From positions 176,389-240,388 of the forward strand of contig WBMW01004162.1 of assembly GCA_013396635.1 (NCBI GenBank): a stretch of DNA of 64,000 nt, written 5' to 3'. Positions 13,690-25,470 of the stretch are shown piece after piece (position 1 is the stretch's first letter; every line of letters starts with the position of its first letter). The notes under the pieces are model-generated. The model had not been told where the DNA came from. It saw only the letters and a list, made by a program, of their open reading frames with translations, and made no database searches. The stretch is from Penelope pileata (lineage: Eukaryota; Chordata; Aves; Galliformes; Cracidae). The translations under genes were made by a program, and so were the position numbers.

Positions 13690-14045
13690 CTGTACCTCCA
13701 CTTACCACGCGACTGTTTTGAATCTCTAAAATAATGTGACAAGTTAATGATGGCACAATTATCTAAATGTTTAACAGACATGTTATCTAAGTGAATCGGA
13801 TTGAGATTCCATCCCGCTGACAATAAACATCAATGGGAGAGCAGAAAGTGATAGGCAAATTATCGCAAACCCTGCAATTTCAATGCTATTAAATTTGGAG
13901 GAATAACAGCCCTGAGGCCTGTAAACTCTGAATAAAATAGACCCTTGTGTTTGTCCAACTATTAAATCAAAATGCTACCAACATCCTAGGAAAAAAAAAA
14001 AAAGGAGATTTATAGCTTTTCAATTTTCAGTTACACATTGGTTTT
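13690..14045. other. AT-rich unique block with GATA motifs
   Basis: TTATCT (reverse AGATAA) occurs at 13759-13764 and 13783-13788, 24 bp apart, with TGATAG near 13850 and TTATCG shortly after. It also has TTAATGA and ACAATAAACA. It looks like an enhancer-type block; no exon was seen. A poly-A run of 13 lies near 13990-14003. Confidence 0.35.
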
Positions 14046-15719
14046 ATTGACTCCTTTCTGCTGTTTGCACCCTGGTGTCGGCATCGCCGCTGCGGGTGGG
14101 AGAAGGGCAGCCATGGGCCCCAGCACTCAAGAACACAGCAGAGAGGAGGAGGAGGGATGGGATGAAGCCTCCTGCTTTTAGGAAATTCTATACAAATCAC
14201 CTCTGATATTTCTCAAAGCCCACGGCTCGCCAGCCAAGCCCCAACCCCATTGACGCGACCGCCAACAACGAGCTCCCGGAGATCCATCGGTGGAAGCTTT
14301 GCTTGGGGGTAGTTGGTTTTCTCCCGAATATATTTAACTTTTCCTCTACATTTGAGCAGCACAATAAGTAATTTTCCACACTCTCCCTCCGGCATGGCGC
14401 TGGGCTTACACTGCTGTGAAGATGAGCCAGAACAGTTGCTGCTTTTCCTATTGCTGTAGGACGGAGGCCAAGGAAAGTGAACACCCAGAAGGAACCGCAG
14501 CCCAGGGCCGGCCGGGCTATAGGCAGCGTGGCCATCCCTGTGTCTACAGGCAGAAATGACTTTGTCTTTTAGTCTGTTCTACATTGCACCTGAAAGAAGG
14601 GCTTCATTTTTCCACCATGCGAGACAGTGGCTGTTTGGCAGCAAATTTACGCCAAATTGGGTTAATATTTTGCGTTGTCTATTGGAAGAGGCAGTGAGGA
14701 CAATGAAAAAAACATGAGAAAAAGGGGGTTCCTATACTCTTAACTCTTCACCTGAGAAACAGCTCCATATGTGGACATGAAACCAAGAGTCCTCTACCTC
14801 ATCCATCCATTTCAGAAAACCTCTCAGGCTGTAGGTGATCTAGAAAACCATCGACTGGTGGTTGGCTTTTTGCAGACAGGAGCTGCACCCTCCAATAAAT
14901 GCTGCATTTCCGAACCAAAAAGATCGGTTTGCTACATCCATGCCAAGTAAGTCCTCTACAAAGCTTATGTTTTGAGCTTCTCCCTGAGAAACTTCTAAAC
15001 CACCCCTGAAGCCATCCACCCCAGCACCTACCAAAAAGGGCAATTTTTTTATTTTTTATTTTTATTTTTGGCATGGCGTGAAGCTCTTCCACAAAGTTGG
15101 CCAACCAACCCGCTGCTAAGGGCGAAGAGAGGACGCCCAAAAACCTCTTCTGGGAGTTGTCATTATTTAGAAAAGGAGTTAATTTTAGCGACTGTATTGG
15201 AGGAATGTTTCTCATGCCACAGGCAGCGCCATCTGAGCGCTGCCCAACAACAGGAAGCGATTAATTTCAGCCAGGGTGGGCTCCCCTGGCCACGGAGCCT
15301 GGTCCTGATGTGTAACTGAGACGCGCGTGTTTACAGCCTGCGGAGGTGATGATAAACCTGTTTAACTTGGGTCACCGTGTTCCGTTGGGCTAAGTTTTCA
15401 TGTCACCCTTTGAGCCTTGGCACGCACACAGCCCGCGTTGCTCCCGCCCCAAGGTTTCCCATCAGGTTGACACCAACCCAAGCAGAATTCTCAAGGTCAC
15501 CCCTCTCCGTTCTACTCTGGTCTTCAGGATGGGTTTGGACCAAACCACTGCCAACCGCCTGCCAACCCTGGGAGCACGATGCCCATGGTCCAAACCCCAC
15601 CACATCAGCACAGCCCCAAACCAATCCCCTGCCCCGCTGGTTGCCTACCCGCGAGCTCTTCTCTCCTCCCCAGCCTACAGCATACGCAGTTGCTGAAAAG
15701 ATTATGATTTGCAAAGTTC

Positions 15720-16030
15720 AGCCTCGAGCAGCATGACTTTGAATACAGAGGGCAATCACTTTAAAATTTATTACCTGCTGCTTGGCCAGCAAAGTTTCCA
15801 GATCAAATGACGTGCCGAGCCTATTCCTGCTCAGTGACGCAGCAATTTATATTACTGAGCGGTCATTAAAACCTCTGGCATATAACCGGCCATGGCTTGC
15901 ATGCCAACATAGCGTCCACGCATCGAATTTCAACCTCGGAGTATAAATGCAGCCCTTAATGGCATTTATCAGTTTTTCGGCACTGAAAGACTAGCTTGTA
16001 CTAATTTAAACTGCTCCTAATATAGCACGG
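15720..16030. other. AT-rich unique block, candidate conserved noncoding element
   Basis: It contains TGACGTG and TGACGCA (CRE/AP-1-like), CAATTTATATTAC, TCATTAAA and GCATATAA elements within about 150 bp. No repeat was recognised. Confidence 0.3.
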
Positions 16031-18081
16031 AGGGGAGCGGGCTCTTCGCTCCGGTTTGGGTTTTAGGAGCTGCTCAAAGACTCCACCTGGGACTGCCTGA
16101 TGCGAATCCCTCAGTGCCCCATAACCAACCCATTTTGGGGAGGGCAGCACCTACAGCGTGGATCTGTTGCCTGGTATCAGGCAGGGAGAGCTCCCCGTGC
16201 TCACCCACGGCCAAACACATCTCAACCAAAGAGCTGGAAAGCACAAGAAAAGAAACGTGGCAAAAGCCAACTGTTGATAGCTCTTTGGAAAGGAGCAGCG
16301 TTTTCCTCGCAGAGGGAGCAGTCAAATTTCCCTGTATTGCTGCACCACGGTTTCCTACATGCATACTTCAGTGCTCAGCAATAAAAGCAGCATCACCTCG
16401 GTGAATCAGTGCCTGGTGTCTGCGTTTTGCTGGAAGAAGAGCCCGTGTGCTCCCTCCGTCTCACAAAGCACAGAGGCTAAGACACTGCTGCACTGCAAGC
16501 TGCCTCTCCCATCAGCCTGGTGCATCGCACAGCGGTTGGCAGGAGTGACTCAGGGTGCACTGATGGTTATTTCCTGAGCACTGCGTGATGGTGGGATAGC
16601 AGATGGGGCTCTGCTCCTGCACAGGTTGAAGCCAGCAGTGCTGCACGTGGCAAACAGGCAGCTTATAACAACGAGACCAAAGCCCACAGACAACAGAGAA
16701 CATGCAACAATGAGATCCAGCAGCCACACCTCCGAGCACCCAGCGAGGGATGCTGCATCCATGGCATGAGCCCCAGGGGATGGGGGTCTGCACTGCTGCC
16801 CTCCGTGCCCAGAAAGGGATCCCACAGCCCCATCTCGCTCTCATCCCCCTCCACATCTCAGCATCCCACTGGAACTAACGCACGGACCTCACTGCAGCAA
16901 GGAAACCTGCACAGAGCCCCAGATACAGTGCAATTATTTGTAGAGATGCTTGAAAACAGGAAGAGAGCTATCAGTGTAGGCTGGGATTCTCAAATGATTT
17001 ATAATGCATCACTCTTAGGCTCCTGAGCATCAAAACACTCTTGACAACGTTATTTATCTCTTGGAAAGCTTCTCTTAAAAACCGAAATGGTGGCCAAGCG
17101 CCTTCGTGACGGTCCAATTCAGTACAAGCTGGATGAGCATCACACCTGAATCCCTGAGCCGTGTTTACAACATCTGGTCTTCCATCAAGAGAGCAACAAA
17201 CCAGCCTGGAAGGTGGTGAGGAAATTGCAACCCCTTCAGCAGCCCCTGGGCTCCTGCCAACAGCACTGCTTCCAGCCCTTTGCTCCTGGGTATGGGGCAA
17301 GGGCAGGGCTGGTTCCATGCTCCCAGCACCTCTCCCACTTCACTTTTTTCTGCTGGAAACGAAGCTGAGCAATCCCACCAAAGCCCTTCTGGAGAACATT
17401 GATTTATTTTCCAACTAGCCACCCAAAACCACTCTAGGTTTTTCATAAAGCCAGCATCCTTCAGATTGGAGACTTTGCATCCCGGCCAGGGCTCTGGGGC
17501 TCAGGGCTCAGAGATCAAGGGTGGCCTTCAGCAGAACAAAGACCCCGAGAGGTGAGCTGCAGAGACAGGTGGTGCTCCCACCGATGTCACCCAGGGAGGT
17601 TTCCCTTTCAAGAGCCAGACACAAATTTTAACACAATTCCAAAAATATTCTCAAGAGATCAGCCAAAAAAAAAAGACCAACTTACCTTGATACAATTAAT
17701 TTCAAGATAAAAATGGACCTGAGCAGGCCAGAAGCAGTAACTGCAAGGGGTTAATCTCTCAGCTTGGTAAAAACTGACAAAGGAAACCTAAATATTCAGC
17801 TTCTGTCTAAATTGTGTTTGATAACACGGCGTTTAGCGAAAGTTTCATTTCCCAAGAAACCAACACAGAGCAAAGGGGGGAAACCAGCACCACAACAGCA
17901 CCCAGCAAGGAGCTCTGGGTCGGCTGCTTTCCCAGGGAGGAGGTCGGCGGGGTGCAGCATCCCTCCCTGTGACATAAGGGCTCACGGGGCAGAAGGAACG
18001 GAGCTGGGAGAGGACTCCTAGAAAGCGAAGGCAGCACGCACCGCTCCCTTCTGCACTGTTTGTTTGGAGAAGGAGTTAAGC

Positions 18082-18099
18082 AAAAAAAAAAAAAANTAC
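18082..18099 (-). promoter_or_regulatory. ZBTB16: 5' splice site of the finger-3 exon, GTA-N followed by poly-T
   Basis: The intron begins GTA, then one ambiguous base (18096), then 14 T on the transcript strand (A-run 18082-18095). Positions +5 and +6 are T, so the donor as written is weak. The ambiguous base next to a homopolymer suggests the real sequence may be missing or collapsed here. Confidence 0.7.
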
Positions 18100-18186
18100 C
18101 AGTGTGTGTCTGCCTGTGTGTCTCCAGGGCATCTTCTTTGGAGAATTGCGCACCGCACTGATCACAGACAAACGCTTTGGCACCCG
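18100..18186 (-). CDS. ZBTB16: ZBTB16 exon encoding zinc finger 3
   Basis: This 87-bp exon begins with CG, which joins the preceding G to give Ala, then reads AGAKAFVCDQCGAQF and on to EDALETHRQTHTG. It holds one complete C2H2 finger (C-x2-C-x12-H-x3-H) and the start of the next linker. The residues look identical to mammalian PLZF finger 3 from memory. It ends on the first base of the linker Gly codon (phase 1). The upstream acceptor is strong (a pyrimidine tract of about 20 nt ending TTTCTAG). The donor reads GTA, then an unresolved base, then 14 T on the transcript strand, so it cannot be judged properly. The next exon (fingers 4-5, expected to begin TDMAVFC) was not found in the 18 kb to the left. 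Confidence 0.96.
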
Positions 18187-18214
18187 CTAGAAAGACAAAG
18201 GGGAGAAGGAGCGT
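18187..18214 (-). promoter_or_regulatory. ZBTB16: 3' splice site of the finger-3 exon
   Basis: The minus strand reads CTCCTTCTCCCC then TTTTGTCTTTCTAG before the exon, a long polypyrimidine tract interrupted by one G. The joined frame across it (TCA-G/CG-GGT) restores the expected Ala-Gly. Confidence 0.92.
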
Positions 18215-18449
18215 TATGCAGAGGGCAGAACCCGGGGCTGGGGGATCGCTGTGGCAAGAGGTGGTGCAGGAGGGGGGATATGTGCATCCCCAGCACCGAA
18301 GCCATGCATGGGGATGGGGCTTGGCTGGAGGAAGCCAGCAGCAAGCATCCAAAACCAAACCTGAGCAGTATGTCTGATACGAGGGTTTATCCATTCCTGG
18401 AGAGAAAGCGCAATTCTCGCGGAACCGATACAAACGTGAAAGCGGTATG

Positions 18450-18800
18450 AAGAGCACTCCTCTAGGAACTCATGGATTTTTAAAGCTATTCACTTCATAA
18501 AAGGCAGAATCTGTTCAATAGAGGGACTTAATATTTTATAGCCCACACGCAGTAACAAAAAGCATCCGCCCTTCCCAGCCCCATTGCTCTGCTTGTTCCA
18601 AAGGACGGAGCAACGCGCACAAGCACCATCGGCGTTGCGCTGCTCTTTCGTTGTAAGGAGTTGCTGGCCAAGAAGAAATTAAATATTTGTTTTCAAAAAA
18701 TCATTAAACATCAATGAGTTTCATTAGAGTTGTAACCGATCTCGCTTTAATTGGTTTCCTGCCCCTTCCTATTGTTGTTAGCAGTATCAGAGGACGAGAG
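18450..18800. other. AT-rich unique block, candidate conserved noncoding element
   Basis: Two TCATTA motifs around 18700-18726, CTTTAATTGG near 18745 and a SOX-like ATTGTT at 18771-18776. It sits just upstream (in transcription) of the finger-3 exon. Confidence 0.35.
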
Positions 18801-19559
18801 GAAGGCGAAGGCAGAACCATCTGATAAGGAACGTGGCAGAAACAACACAATTGAGTGAGAAGCACAGATACTCCTCCGGCTGCAAGAGAGATGCGGCGTT
18901 TGGGGGAATTCTTAGAAAATCACTATCACCATGTGCCGCGTGCGGCGGGTCAGAGGCGCTGGTGAGAACAAGGAGAAAAAACAGGATGTCTAACAGCAGA
19001 TAAGCAACTTCCAGATAAAACCAGATCAACAACACGCGCTCTCTGCAACGCATACGCCGCCAGGACAAAGCTGTGAATGTGTTTGGTAGATGGTGAAGCT
19101 CGATGCAGGAACCCACCCGTGGGGCAGCCCCTGGGATGGCACATGGAGGGCAGGGCCATGGAGCTGCTCCCTGTGCCCACACCCATGGCCGGGAGCCAAC
19201 CCAGCTCCTCCCCGCGCACGGGATGCACCGAGCGGCGAAACAAAAGGAGCATGGAGAGGAACCACCGGATCCATTACCGAGAGAATTCCTTCGCCTTTAA
19301 ATTGTCTCAGTAACGGCTGGCTCACAGGCAGAAATATTTGGCAGCAGTGAAATTAAAAGTGATAAATTTTCTCGCCAAGCTTTGATCGATAATAGAGGTC
19401 TCATCTGTTAATCAATAAGACAGTCTGCCTGTTTACTGTGCATATGTTGTTCTCTGCTGCCTTCCCTATGATGTCAAGTTTGCATTCAAAACAACTCAAG
19501 TGTGCATAAACCACATGGCTGTTTGCAAAGAAATAAATAGGAAGGTGCATTTCGGTGAC

Positions 19560-19640
19560 ATCACGGGGCGGCCGCGGCCCCGCTCCCACGCGCCGGGGGG
19601 GACACGGGGACCGGGCACCCGGCTCGGGGGAGCCCCATGC
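19560..19640. other. CpG-dense patch
   Basis: Short run with GGCGGCCGCGGCCCCG and a run of G, contrasting with AT-rich sequence on its left. Too short for a typical CpG island. Confidence 0.35.
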
Positions 19641-19828
19641 CAGCTGCCCCTCCCTGCGCCCAAGGACGGCTTTAATAACGAGCTGGGCTCTATTACCGCC
19701 GTAATTAGAGAGGTCACTGCTGCTCAGGAGCCATCATGCCGGAGCTGCTCGGGATGTTTTGTTCCCAGAGCAGTGACCCAAAAGGCCAGCGGGGCCCTGC
19801 CACAGTTTGTGTTGGTTTTTGTTTTGTG

Positions 19829-19909
19829 TTTCTTTTTTTTTTTTTATTTTTTTTTTTTTTTTTTATTTTTGGGGAGCCTTTCTGGGGAGCATTTCTGGGG
19901 AGCATTTCT
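19829..19909. repeat. Poly-T tract followed by 13-bp tandem repeat
   Basis: About 40 nearly pure T (19829-19870) are followed by three copies of GGGGAGCATTTCT (19871-19909; the first has one change). Confidence 0.9.
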
Positions 19910-20131
19910 CCCCTGAAGTGCTCGCTGCATGTGATACCCAGTGCTGCCTGCACAGGGGCATGGGACAGCGTCCCCATACCCGCCCAAGGGGACAAGGACA
20001 GCAGCCTGGTTGCTGACCGAGCATCCACCCATTGGTAAATGATGGGCACTTGGAAGCACTCAGCGATTTCCCAAGCCCCACTGCTGAGCCCAAGACCCCA
20101 CGCTGGGCATGGGGGTACCATGAGCATCACC

Positions 20132-20168
20132 ACATCCCCATGAACATCCCCATGAGTATCCCCATGAG
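20132..20168. repeat. 12-bp tandem repeat
   Basis: Three copies of an ATCCCCATGARY unit. Confidence 0.75.
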
Positions 20169-20739
20169 TGGCACCACAAGGCCACACGCACGCAGAAGGG
20201 GCAGCTCCAACCCCAGCAGCTGGGAGTGCTGGACTGGGGCTGCAACAGCGAGGCTGCAGGAGCAGGGCAGCCTCTGCGGGCACCCACGGGACCCTGATCA
20301 ATAGGGCAGCACTGCCACCCCCCCCCGCAGCCTCCAGCACCAATGATGTACAGCAGGCAGTTGCCAAGGCAATGACTCTCCATCGCCACTTTGAGCTCTC
20401 TGAGACCCACTGCTGTGAAGCATAATCCATAAGGTTACATCAACCTGAGGCAGCAACAAGTTGTCCCCGTGTCGAGCAGCTGAAGCAGCCACAGGTGCAC
20501 AGCGAGGCTGGGGATGCACGGGACCAGGACCCCACGAGCATCGCTGCCACCACGGGGACAGCCCGGAGCTGCAGTCCCCAGCTCTGACACGATGCTGCCC
20601 CATGCAGAGGGGGGAGATGGGGGGCCCAGGGACCGCTGAAACAGCCCCAAAAGAGGCAAAGCAACACAGCCCGAGGTGCCTGCCAGCAGCTGACCAGGGG
20701 TGGGGAGGGCAGGGGGACAGAAAGATTCCTTGAGATTTT

Positions 20740-21500
20740 AAAATAAACAGGGTGAATGTTCTGATGAGATATGCATGCTTGGTTACATAAGGAAGTACAG
20801 AGTGTACCAAAACAGCATACCCAAAAAAAGCATAAGCTGTCAGAACAATGAGTACAGACACGGGGCATTTTACAACAGGCTATGCTGTACAGTTTTATTT
20901 ACAGTACCTCTTATCAGTCAGGGAACAGCACGCTGCCTGCCAATTTCCAAAGGCCAGGACTGTGTGTTCTTTCACTCAAGTAGATGTGTACTCCAGGCAG
21001 GGAATTTTTTTTAATCAACAAAACAAAAACTGATCCGGAGCCAGAATTCCTGTAATGTACACACGCTCGGAGGAGAGGGGGAGGAGGGAGCACGGCGATT
21101 GAATATGTAAATAGTTCAAGGTTAATTTTACTATGTGAGTCACCAGGAAAAATGTCATCCAACATCTGAGCTTATTATAACAGGGCTCAGAAAAAACACT
21201 TAGATGTTTATTAGAGGGAGCATGACATATTTGAAAGCAGTACATCAAGAGGCTGTGTCAGGGCTTTTTTTTTTTTCNACCCATAAAAACTATTAGCCCA
21301 TTAAAATGTAAACAGAAGTTTTGGAAGGGTATTTTTAGCAAGCGGCTCGCGTTGCCTACAGTGTATAGATATCTTCAGCTGATCTTCCCGAGGGGATGGG
21401 ACTTAACGTGCTGCCAAGTATCAGCTGTGTTTTGGAGCATGCCTTGGAATTGGCACACAACTCTCCGCCGAACGTTTATATCTGTACGAGCAAATTTATA
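20740..21500. other. AT-rich unique block with one ambiguous base
   Basis: Mostly unique AT-rich DNA containing a 12-T run and an N (21278). Includes ATGTAAAT, ATTAGAG and CATTAAAATG motifs. No exon or transposon was seen. Confidence 0.3.
21265..21278. other. Homopolymer with ambiguous base
   Basis: Twelve T followed by C and N; an assembly uncertainty. Confidence 0.8.
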
Positions 21501-22903
21501 GCTCCTGCCTAATAAAGGTCCTTGCAGCAGAGGGCTGGCAACAACACGGCTCGCTCAGCGCCGGCACGCAGCGGGACGGGGCCAGCACGCGCTTTTTGTG
21601 CTTTTTGGCCCTTTTCTTCCTCCCCGGACAGGTTTTTCCTCCCCGCGGGGCGAAGGCTGCTCGTGCCGTGACACGGGGATGAATGATGCCGGCTTCAATG
21701 ACACGGCGTGAGCGATGCGCTCGCCTTCTCGGAAATGAGCTCCCAGGAACGGCAGCCTCCAGCGTTGCCCCCAAGGCCCTGTTCCCTGTGGGATGGGTGC
21801 GGTGCCCATGGGCTCCCCAAGCCCAGGGCTTTGCCCCCATTGAATGATCACCCACTGGGCAGCCACAAATACTATGTACACAGTGCTGCCATTCAACCCC
21901 TTTTTCCACGTTTTTCCCCCCAGATCCCAAGCTAGGCAGCTGCCCCAGCACCATGTGGCATCCCCCAACCATGCCAAGCCCATGAGTGCCCCAATCAAGG
22001 GCACGCGGAGCCGCCAGCCTCCCCCCAGCAAACTATTTTTAATCCATCTCAAAGAAAGAACAGTTCCTTTCAGACTCCCCTGGGCATTTACCCTGCGAAA
22101 CGTGGAGACAATTGATCAACTGCCAGCTGTCTGGCTCAACTTTTCCTGCAGAATACAGCAAACTGCAACCCTTATCACCGGGCTGCATCTCCTGCAAAGC
22201 ATCCCGCGCCTCCACGGCTCATCCCGGCACAGCGATGCCCCGGGATGGCTCCGAGCTGTAAGGAAGAGGCTCAGTAGATCTGAAAACAGAGCTTCCCTAT
22301 TTTTAGTCCCTATCAGCCCTCATAATACATCCCAACGCCCATTCAGCTTAATTGCTTTATTGAGGACAAGAAGCAGGCTCTCCAGTTTTAACGCTTGTGA
22401 TGTTAGGAAGTAGTAAAATGTTCTAACTGGTTAAAAATGACACTCGTCCGCCTGCCTTTGGTGTTCCCAAGACTGTAATTGCGGGTCGGGCAGCAGGGCT
22501 TGGAGCTGCTGGGCTGCTCCAAAGCTTTGATTTCCCCCTCCTGCACCATAATTGAGGTGTTGCATTACAACAAGTGCAGCGGTGACATTTCCAGAGTTAG
22601 GAAAAAAAATGCAGAGATAGGGACAGACAGACCTTGTGCACGTCACCGAGGTGGCATGGGGACACCTTTGCGAGGTGCTCTGCCACCTCCACAAACCTGC
22701 CTCTCCCCCGACGGCAGACAAGCCATGCCTCATTAACCTTCCCAACTAATTTTACAATTTACTAAACCACTGCTTTCCTGCGCCCGTTTAACCGTCGCTG
22801 GCTGCGATAAACTTTTATGGGGCTGGTGGCCGAGAGAAAGCTGAAAGGAGGCACCAAGGGGAAGATGTACTTAAAAATACAGATGGTAACCCCCACACCC
22901 CTG

Positions 22904-22940
22904 AAAAGAAAAAAAAAGAAAGAAAGAAAGAAAGAAAAAG
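22904..22940. repeat. AAAG microsatellite abutting a CR1 3' end
   Basis: A-rich run with five to six GAAA units ending directly where the CR1 tail begins. Confidence 0.9.
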
Positions 22941-22941
22941 G

Positions 22942-23095
22942 ATCATAGCATCATAGAATGACAGAATGGTTGGGTTGGAAGGCACCTTCAAGATCATTGA
23001 GTTCCAACCCCTGCTATGGTTGCCCAAAGCCCCACCCAAGCTGGCCTTGGGCACCTCCAGGGATGGGGCACCCACAGCTCCCTGGGCAAGAAGAG
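22942..23095 (-). mobile_element. CR1 LINE fragment (3' end)
   Basis: The CR1 3' end reads in reverse complement: ATCATAGAATGACAG, then GGTTGGGTTGGAAGG, TTCCAACCCC and CTTGGGCACCTCCAGGG. The middle part normally following TTCCAACCCCCTGCCATGG is deleted. It is in the same orientation as ZBTB16 and is 5'-truncated, as nearly all avian CR1 copies are. Confidence 0.93.
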
Positions 23096-23449
23096 GATGA
23101 ATTGCCAACACCTCCCAAAGGAGAAGGCTGTGCGGAACAGCCCGGAGCTGATGCCCCGCCATCTCGGGATGCGTTCAGCATGCGCGTACCCAACCACGCA
23201 ACAACCCCAATGGAAAAGCACAACGCAGCCAAAGGACGGGCACAAAGGGGCCCAACCCACACAAAAGCATCGCTGCTATTTTGAGGCAGAAAGCAAGAAA
23301 AGCAACATTTGCCTGCGCTGCATCGCCAGGAGGGTCCTCAGGCGTGCTGGCACGACAACAGAATGCCCAGACCCTGCCCAGCTGCATCGCGTGCTCCGAA
23401 GCGACAGCACAGCCAGCATGGAACAGGATTTCCTCCAGCCCCCTTCCTC

Positions 23450-24000
23450 GAGCACAAGAGAGTAATAAAAATTTGGGATTATATATTATTAAAGTGCTGT
23501 AATCGGCGAGAAGGTGGAGAGAGGGAAAAATATGGATTAAAAAAAGTGCCGAGTAAATTTATGCACTGTCGTCGCTTTACTACCTAATTAATTCAGTAAT
23601 TTCAAAAACAATTTTATTTATGTTCCATTTACCACATCAAAAGTGCAAAGAAAAAAACCACAGTGATGCTAAAATAATACCTCAAGGCATCTATTTTTAA
23701 TCAGTAAAAAAAAAAAAATAAAAAAAAAATCCGAGCCCTGGTTTCTATACAATCTCTCTTGGGCAGACCACCAACTCTAAGAGAGAGAAAACAGCCGAGC
23801 CCTCTGTGAGTGCCTTCCTGGCTGCCGAAAACAGAGCTTGTCAAAAAAAAACAAATCCATAATGGCCTGAGGCTCCTCTCCAATCTATTTTCTGCTCAGC
23901 TGGTTTTAAATGAAGTTATTATGAGTCATTAAAACACCCGCAAGCCTGTGGAAGTCAGCCAATTACAATTTTAAATTTAGCCTGTTCTCTACCCCATTCT
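23450..24000. other. AT-rich unique block with A-runs
   Basis: AT-rich sequence with AATTAATTCAG, ATTTATG and CATTAAAAC motifs and A-homopolymers near 23706-23729 and 23843. Candidate noncoding element by composition. Confidence 0.3.
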
Positions 24001-24037
24001 CTTGTTTTCTTCTTTTGCTCACATAAAGCGGCCTTTT

Positions 24038-24073
24038 ATTATTATTATTATTGTTATTATTATTATTATTATT
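24038..24073. repeat. ATT trinucleotide microsatellite
   Basis: About twelve ATT units with one GTT interruption. Confidence 0.95.
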
Positions 24074-24580
24074 TCCCTTCTCCCCTACTTCACCCAAGTA
24101 GAAGAGACAGTTAGGAAAATCTCCGCTACTTTCCACTAAAAACATGAAAGACATCTACAAAGGGCCCAAAAAGATGCAATCCAGGCTCTGATTCAGAGAG
24201 ATCTTTTCAGTCTTTTCTCTAAACTGCCATAAAAATGCAATAATTGAATATAAAAAAGAAATAAATGAAGGTGCAGGTTTTCAAAGGTAAAGACAGACTT
24301 CTAAACCAAGCACGAATCTCAGCCCTGGAGGATGAACCCATCCCAATGCGGCGTCTGCCCAGTGATGCTCGGCATCACCAGGGCGCTTTGCACTGCAAAT
24401 ACAACGGGGAAACAGCAGGTATTGGTGCTAAGTGGCTCAAATCCAAATATTTTCTATGTGCCTTTTTCCAGCTAGCCAGCAAAGAACACCAAAAGGCGCC
24501 CAATGATGCTCTCATGGGATGCTCAGGCACTGCGATGCTTTTTCTATGGATGCCTCCAAGATGCTGCCCATCCCAAAGAG

Positions 24581-24649
24581 CAATGGCTGTCCATCCCAAT
24601 GGCTGTCCAGCCCAATGGCTGCCCAGCCCAATGCAATGGCTCCCACCCC
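24581..24649. repeat. 16-bp tandem repeat
   Basis: CAATGGCTGTCCATCC and close variants occur four times, with a 5-bp partial insertion (24629-24633). Confidence 0.85.
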
Positions 24650-25059
24650 AAAGAGGGATGCTCAAGGGGAACCCTGCCAGAAGCTGGAGTGAGGCATCAA
24701 GGGGATGAACTGAGGCTGGGCTCTGGGGTTTCTCATTTTGGCACCCACGCCGTCGGCTTGGCGAGGCGGCCGCGGTTGCACCACGCCGGGCAGGGGGACG
24801 GGGTGAAGGCTGTCCCTCAACGGGGACTTTGCCCACTGCTGTGCCACATCACCTGACAGGGGAAGGCCCCCAGCAGCACCTCCCTCGCACGCCACCCGAA
24901 AATAAGGGGCTGGGATGGATGCACCGAAGGTGGGGAGAGCGGCCACCAGCGTCATCAACCCAACCTCATCAGGCAGCTCTGCAAATGGCAGCGCTGCCTG
25001 GGGACAAGTGGAGAAGTAAGGGGGAAAAGGGGATGTTTTCAGGTTAAAAAAATAAATAA

Positions 25060-25470
25060 ATCATAATTTCAGCTTAGCAACAATAAAGAAAGGTTATTAC
25101 ATAATTTCCACTTTTCCTCCACCCTTAAAGTAATGCTCTATCTGACAGCCTCCTCTCAGAGGGGAAAAAATGACAAATCCAATCCAAAATTCAACAGCCT
25201 GTGTTCTGTTCAGAAAGCACACAGTGTACTATACAGCCCATAAAACTCCAAACAGCCTCCAGACACTTCTGCAATCGTCCTCCATCAAAACACTTTGTCT
25301 TGCATACAAAAATAAGATACAGTGCTGAACGGAATACGAAATCAGCCCATTACAGTACAGGGAGGCTGCTACTTAGCAACAAGGGGGCTTTAAAGCCGCG
25401 ATGCTCTACAGGAAACAAAATCTGTCAAGCCTGTTGGGCAAATGATAAACATTAGCAGTATTAAAAAACA
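25060..25470. other. AT-rich unique block with a steroid-response-like motif
   Basis: Repeat-free block. At 25216-25230 it contains AGCACA, a 3-bp spacer, then TGTACT, one mismatch from a palindromic glucocorticoid/progesterone response element. Confidence 0.35.

Larger units (their letters stand above)
1..18099 (-). other. ZBTB16: ZBTB16 intron downstream of the finger-3 exon (at least 18.1 kb)
   Basis: No exon for fingers 4-5 was seen on the minus strand by eye, so the intron is taken to run off the left edge. It holds two large minisatellites (294-481, 7985-8473), two small ones (5662-5699, 5883-5929) and AT-rich unique blocks near 0.85-2.2, 5.0-5.5, 8.8-9.1, 13.7-14.0 and 15.7-16.0 kb. 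No transposon was recognised. The intervals 2.2-5.0, 6.0-7.9, 9.1-13.6, 14.1-15.7 and 16.0-18.0 kb are mixed-composition unique sequence in which I see no gene. Confidence 0.85.
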
